Below are positions 7,044 through 7,317 of a stretch of 7,317 nucleotides of DNA, piece by piece. The stretch spans positions 1 through 7,317 of the forward strand of contig JASIJN010000169.1 in the NCBI GenBank assembly GCA_030050125.1. The letters run 5' to 3'. A program made the translations under genes and the position numbers. Under the pieces are notes generated by a model. That model saw nothing but the letters and a program-made list of their open reading frames with translations, did not search any database and was not told the DNA's origin. The stretch's first letter is position 1. Every line of letters starts with the position of its first letter. The DNA is from Streptosporangiaceae bacterium. Lineage in GTDB: Bacteria; Actinomycetota; Actinomycetes; Streptosporangiales; Streptosporangiaceae.

Positions 7044-7317
7044 TCATCCCGGCCGCGGGTGCAGCATCAGCAGCAGCGCACGGTTGCGCGGCCCGAGGCC
7101 GCGGTACTGGTGCGGGCTCGCCGCGCCGAAGTGCACGGAGTCTCCCTCGGCCAGGTCCACCGGGGCATCGTCGGGCCCGGTGCGGACGGCACCCTCCGTG
7201 ACGATCATGCACTCCTCGACGCCCGGGAGGTGCGCGGCGGACGCCTGCCCGGCCTGGTCCACCTCGAGCGCGTACACCTCCACGGCGCCCCGCACCGCGA
7301 TCCGGTGCAGCAGCCGC
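7044..7317 (-). CDS. Cupin-domain protein, probably the C-terminus of an XRE-family regulator (5' end beyond window)
   Basis: About 90 residues of a small beta-barrel (cupin) domain ending at TGA 7044-7046. The frame stays open to the right edge: codons before the GTG at 7295 read R-L-L-H-R-I-A, which runs smoothly into V-R-G-A-V-E-V-Y. The gene therefore starts outside and GTG 7295 is unlikely to be its start. Cupin features are the PGVEECMIVTEG strand pair, the AEGDSVHFGAASPHQYRG turn with its Pro-His, and the closing LLLMLHPRPG strand. The HxH metal pair of motif 1 is absent: only one His (AAHLPG) is present, so a metal-dependent enzyme is less likely than ligand sensing. This arrangement resembles the C-terminal sensor half of HTH-XRE/cupin regulators, but the helix-turn-helix is not visible here, so a stand-alone cupin remains possible. 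It lies 210 bp upstream of dnaE on the same strand, with GC-rich hairpins between. Confidence 0.82.
   Translation of the reverse strand, partial: RLLHRIAVRGAVEVYALEVDQAGQASAAHLPGVEECMIVTEGAVRTGPDDAPVDLAEGDSVHFGAASPHQYRGLGPRNRALLLMLHPRPG

Noticed and set aside
6838..7047. A 69-aa minus-strand frame whose ATG overlaps the cupin stop (ATGA) and which ends 4 nt before dnaE ATG
   Set aside because: No ribosome binding site precedes it and the product is Arg/Pro/Ala-rich. By eye only about three quarters to four fifths of its third positions are G or C, lower than in the real genes here. It looks like a chance open frame in the gap, though the overlap makes it worth a glance in ribosome profiling data.
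1..7317. Mobile elements, CRISPR arrays, tRNA or rRNA genes, LexA-type boxes
   Set aside because: I saw no transposase or integrase motifs, no regularly spaced repeats, no tRNA-like fold and no palindromic SOS-type box in the gaps.

Overview
The window is very GC-rich DNA whose coding regions use G or C at almost every third codon position. Together with the protein families present, this points to a high-GC actinobacterium. The DNA polymerase III alpha subunit is of actinobacterial DnaE1 type, and the ABC-2 permease opens with the EWTKIRSVRST pattern common in Streptomyces and Streptosporangiales-like genomes. I cannot name the genus.

Layout from left to right. (1) Positions 1-1750, plus strand: the 3' part of an ABC-2 exporter operon. 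The ATPase gene is cut by the left window edge, and its stop overlaps the permease start as ATGA. (2) Positions 1753-3123, minus strand: a complete DUF2254 integral membrane protein of unknown function. It ends tail-to-tail with the permease, leaving only 2 bp between the stops, and a long GC-rich hairpin lies over the junction. (3) Positions 3124-3272: a 149-bp gap with a strong terminator-like hairpin just after the dnaE stop. (4) Positions 3273-6833, minus strand: a full-length dnaE encoding the replicative polymerase alpha subunit, with a strong Shine-Dalgarno sequence that decides its start. (5) Positions 6834-7043: a 210-bp gap with several GC-rich inverted repeats and one weak promoter-like hexamer. 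(6) Positions 7044-7317, minus strand: the C-terminal cupin domain of a protein whose N-terminus, probably an XRE-type helix-turn-helix, lies beyond the right edge.

The exporter pair works as one complex. The other genes show no obvious functional link. Nothing here looks like a mobile element, CRISPR array, defence island or RNA gene. The observation most worth following is that this DnaE keeps its catalytic and PHP metal-binding residues but departs from the usual family residue at several normally near-invariant polymerase-core positions. It could be a divergent lineage or a second DnaE1-type paralog. The rest looks like ordinary chromosome.
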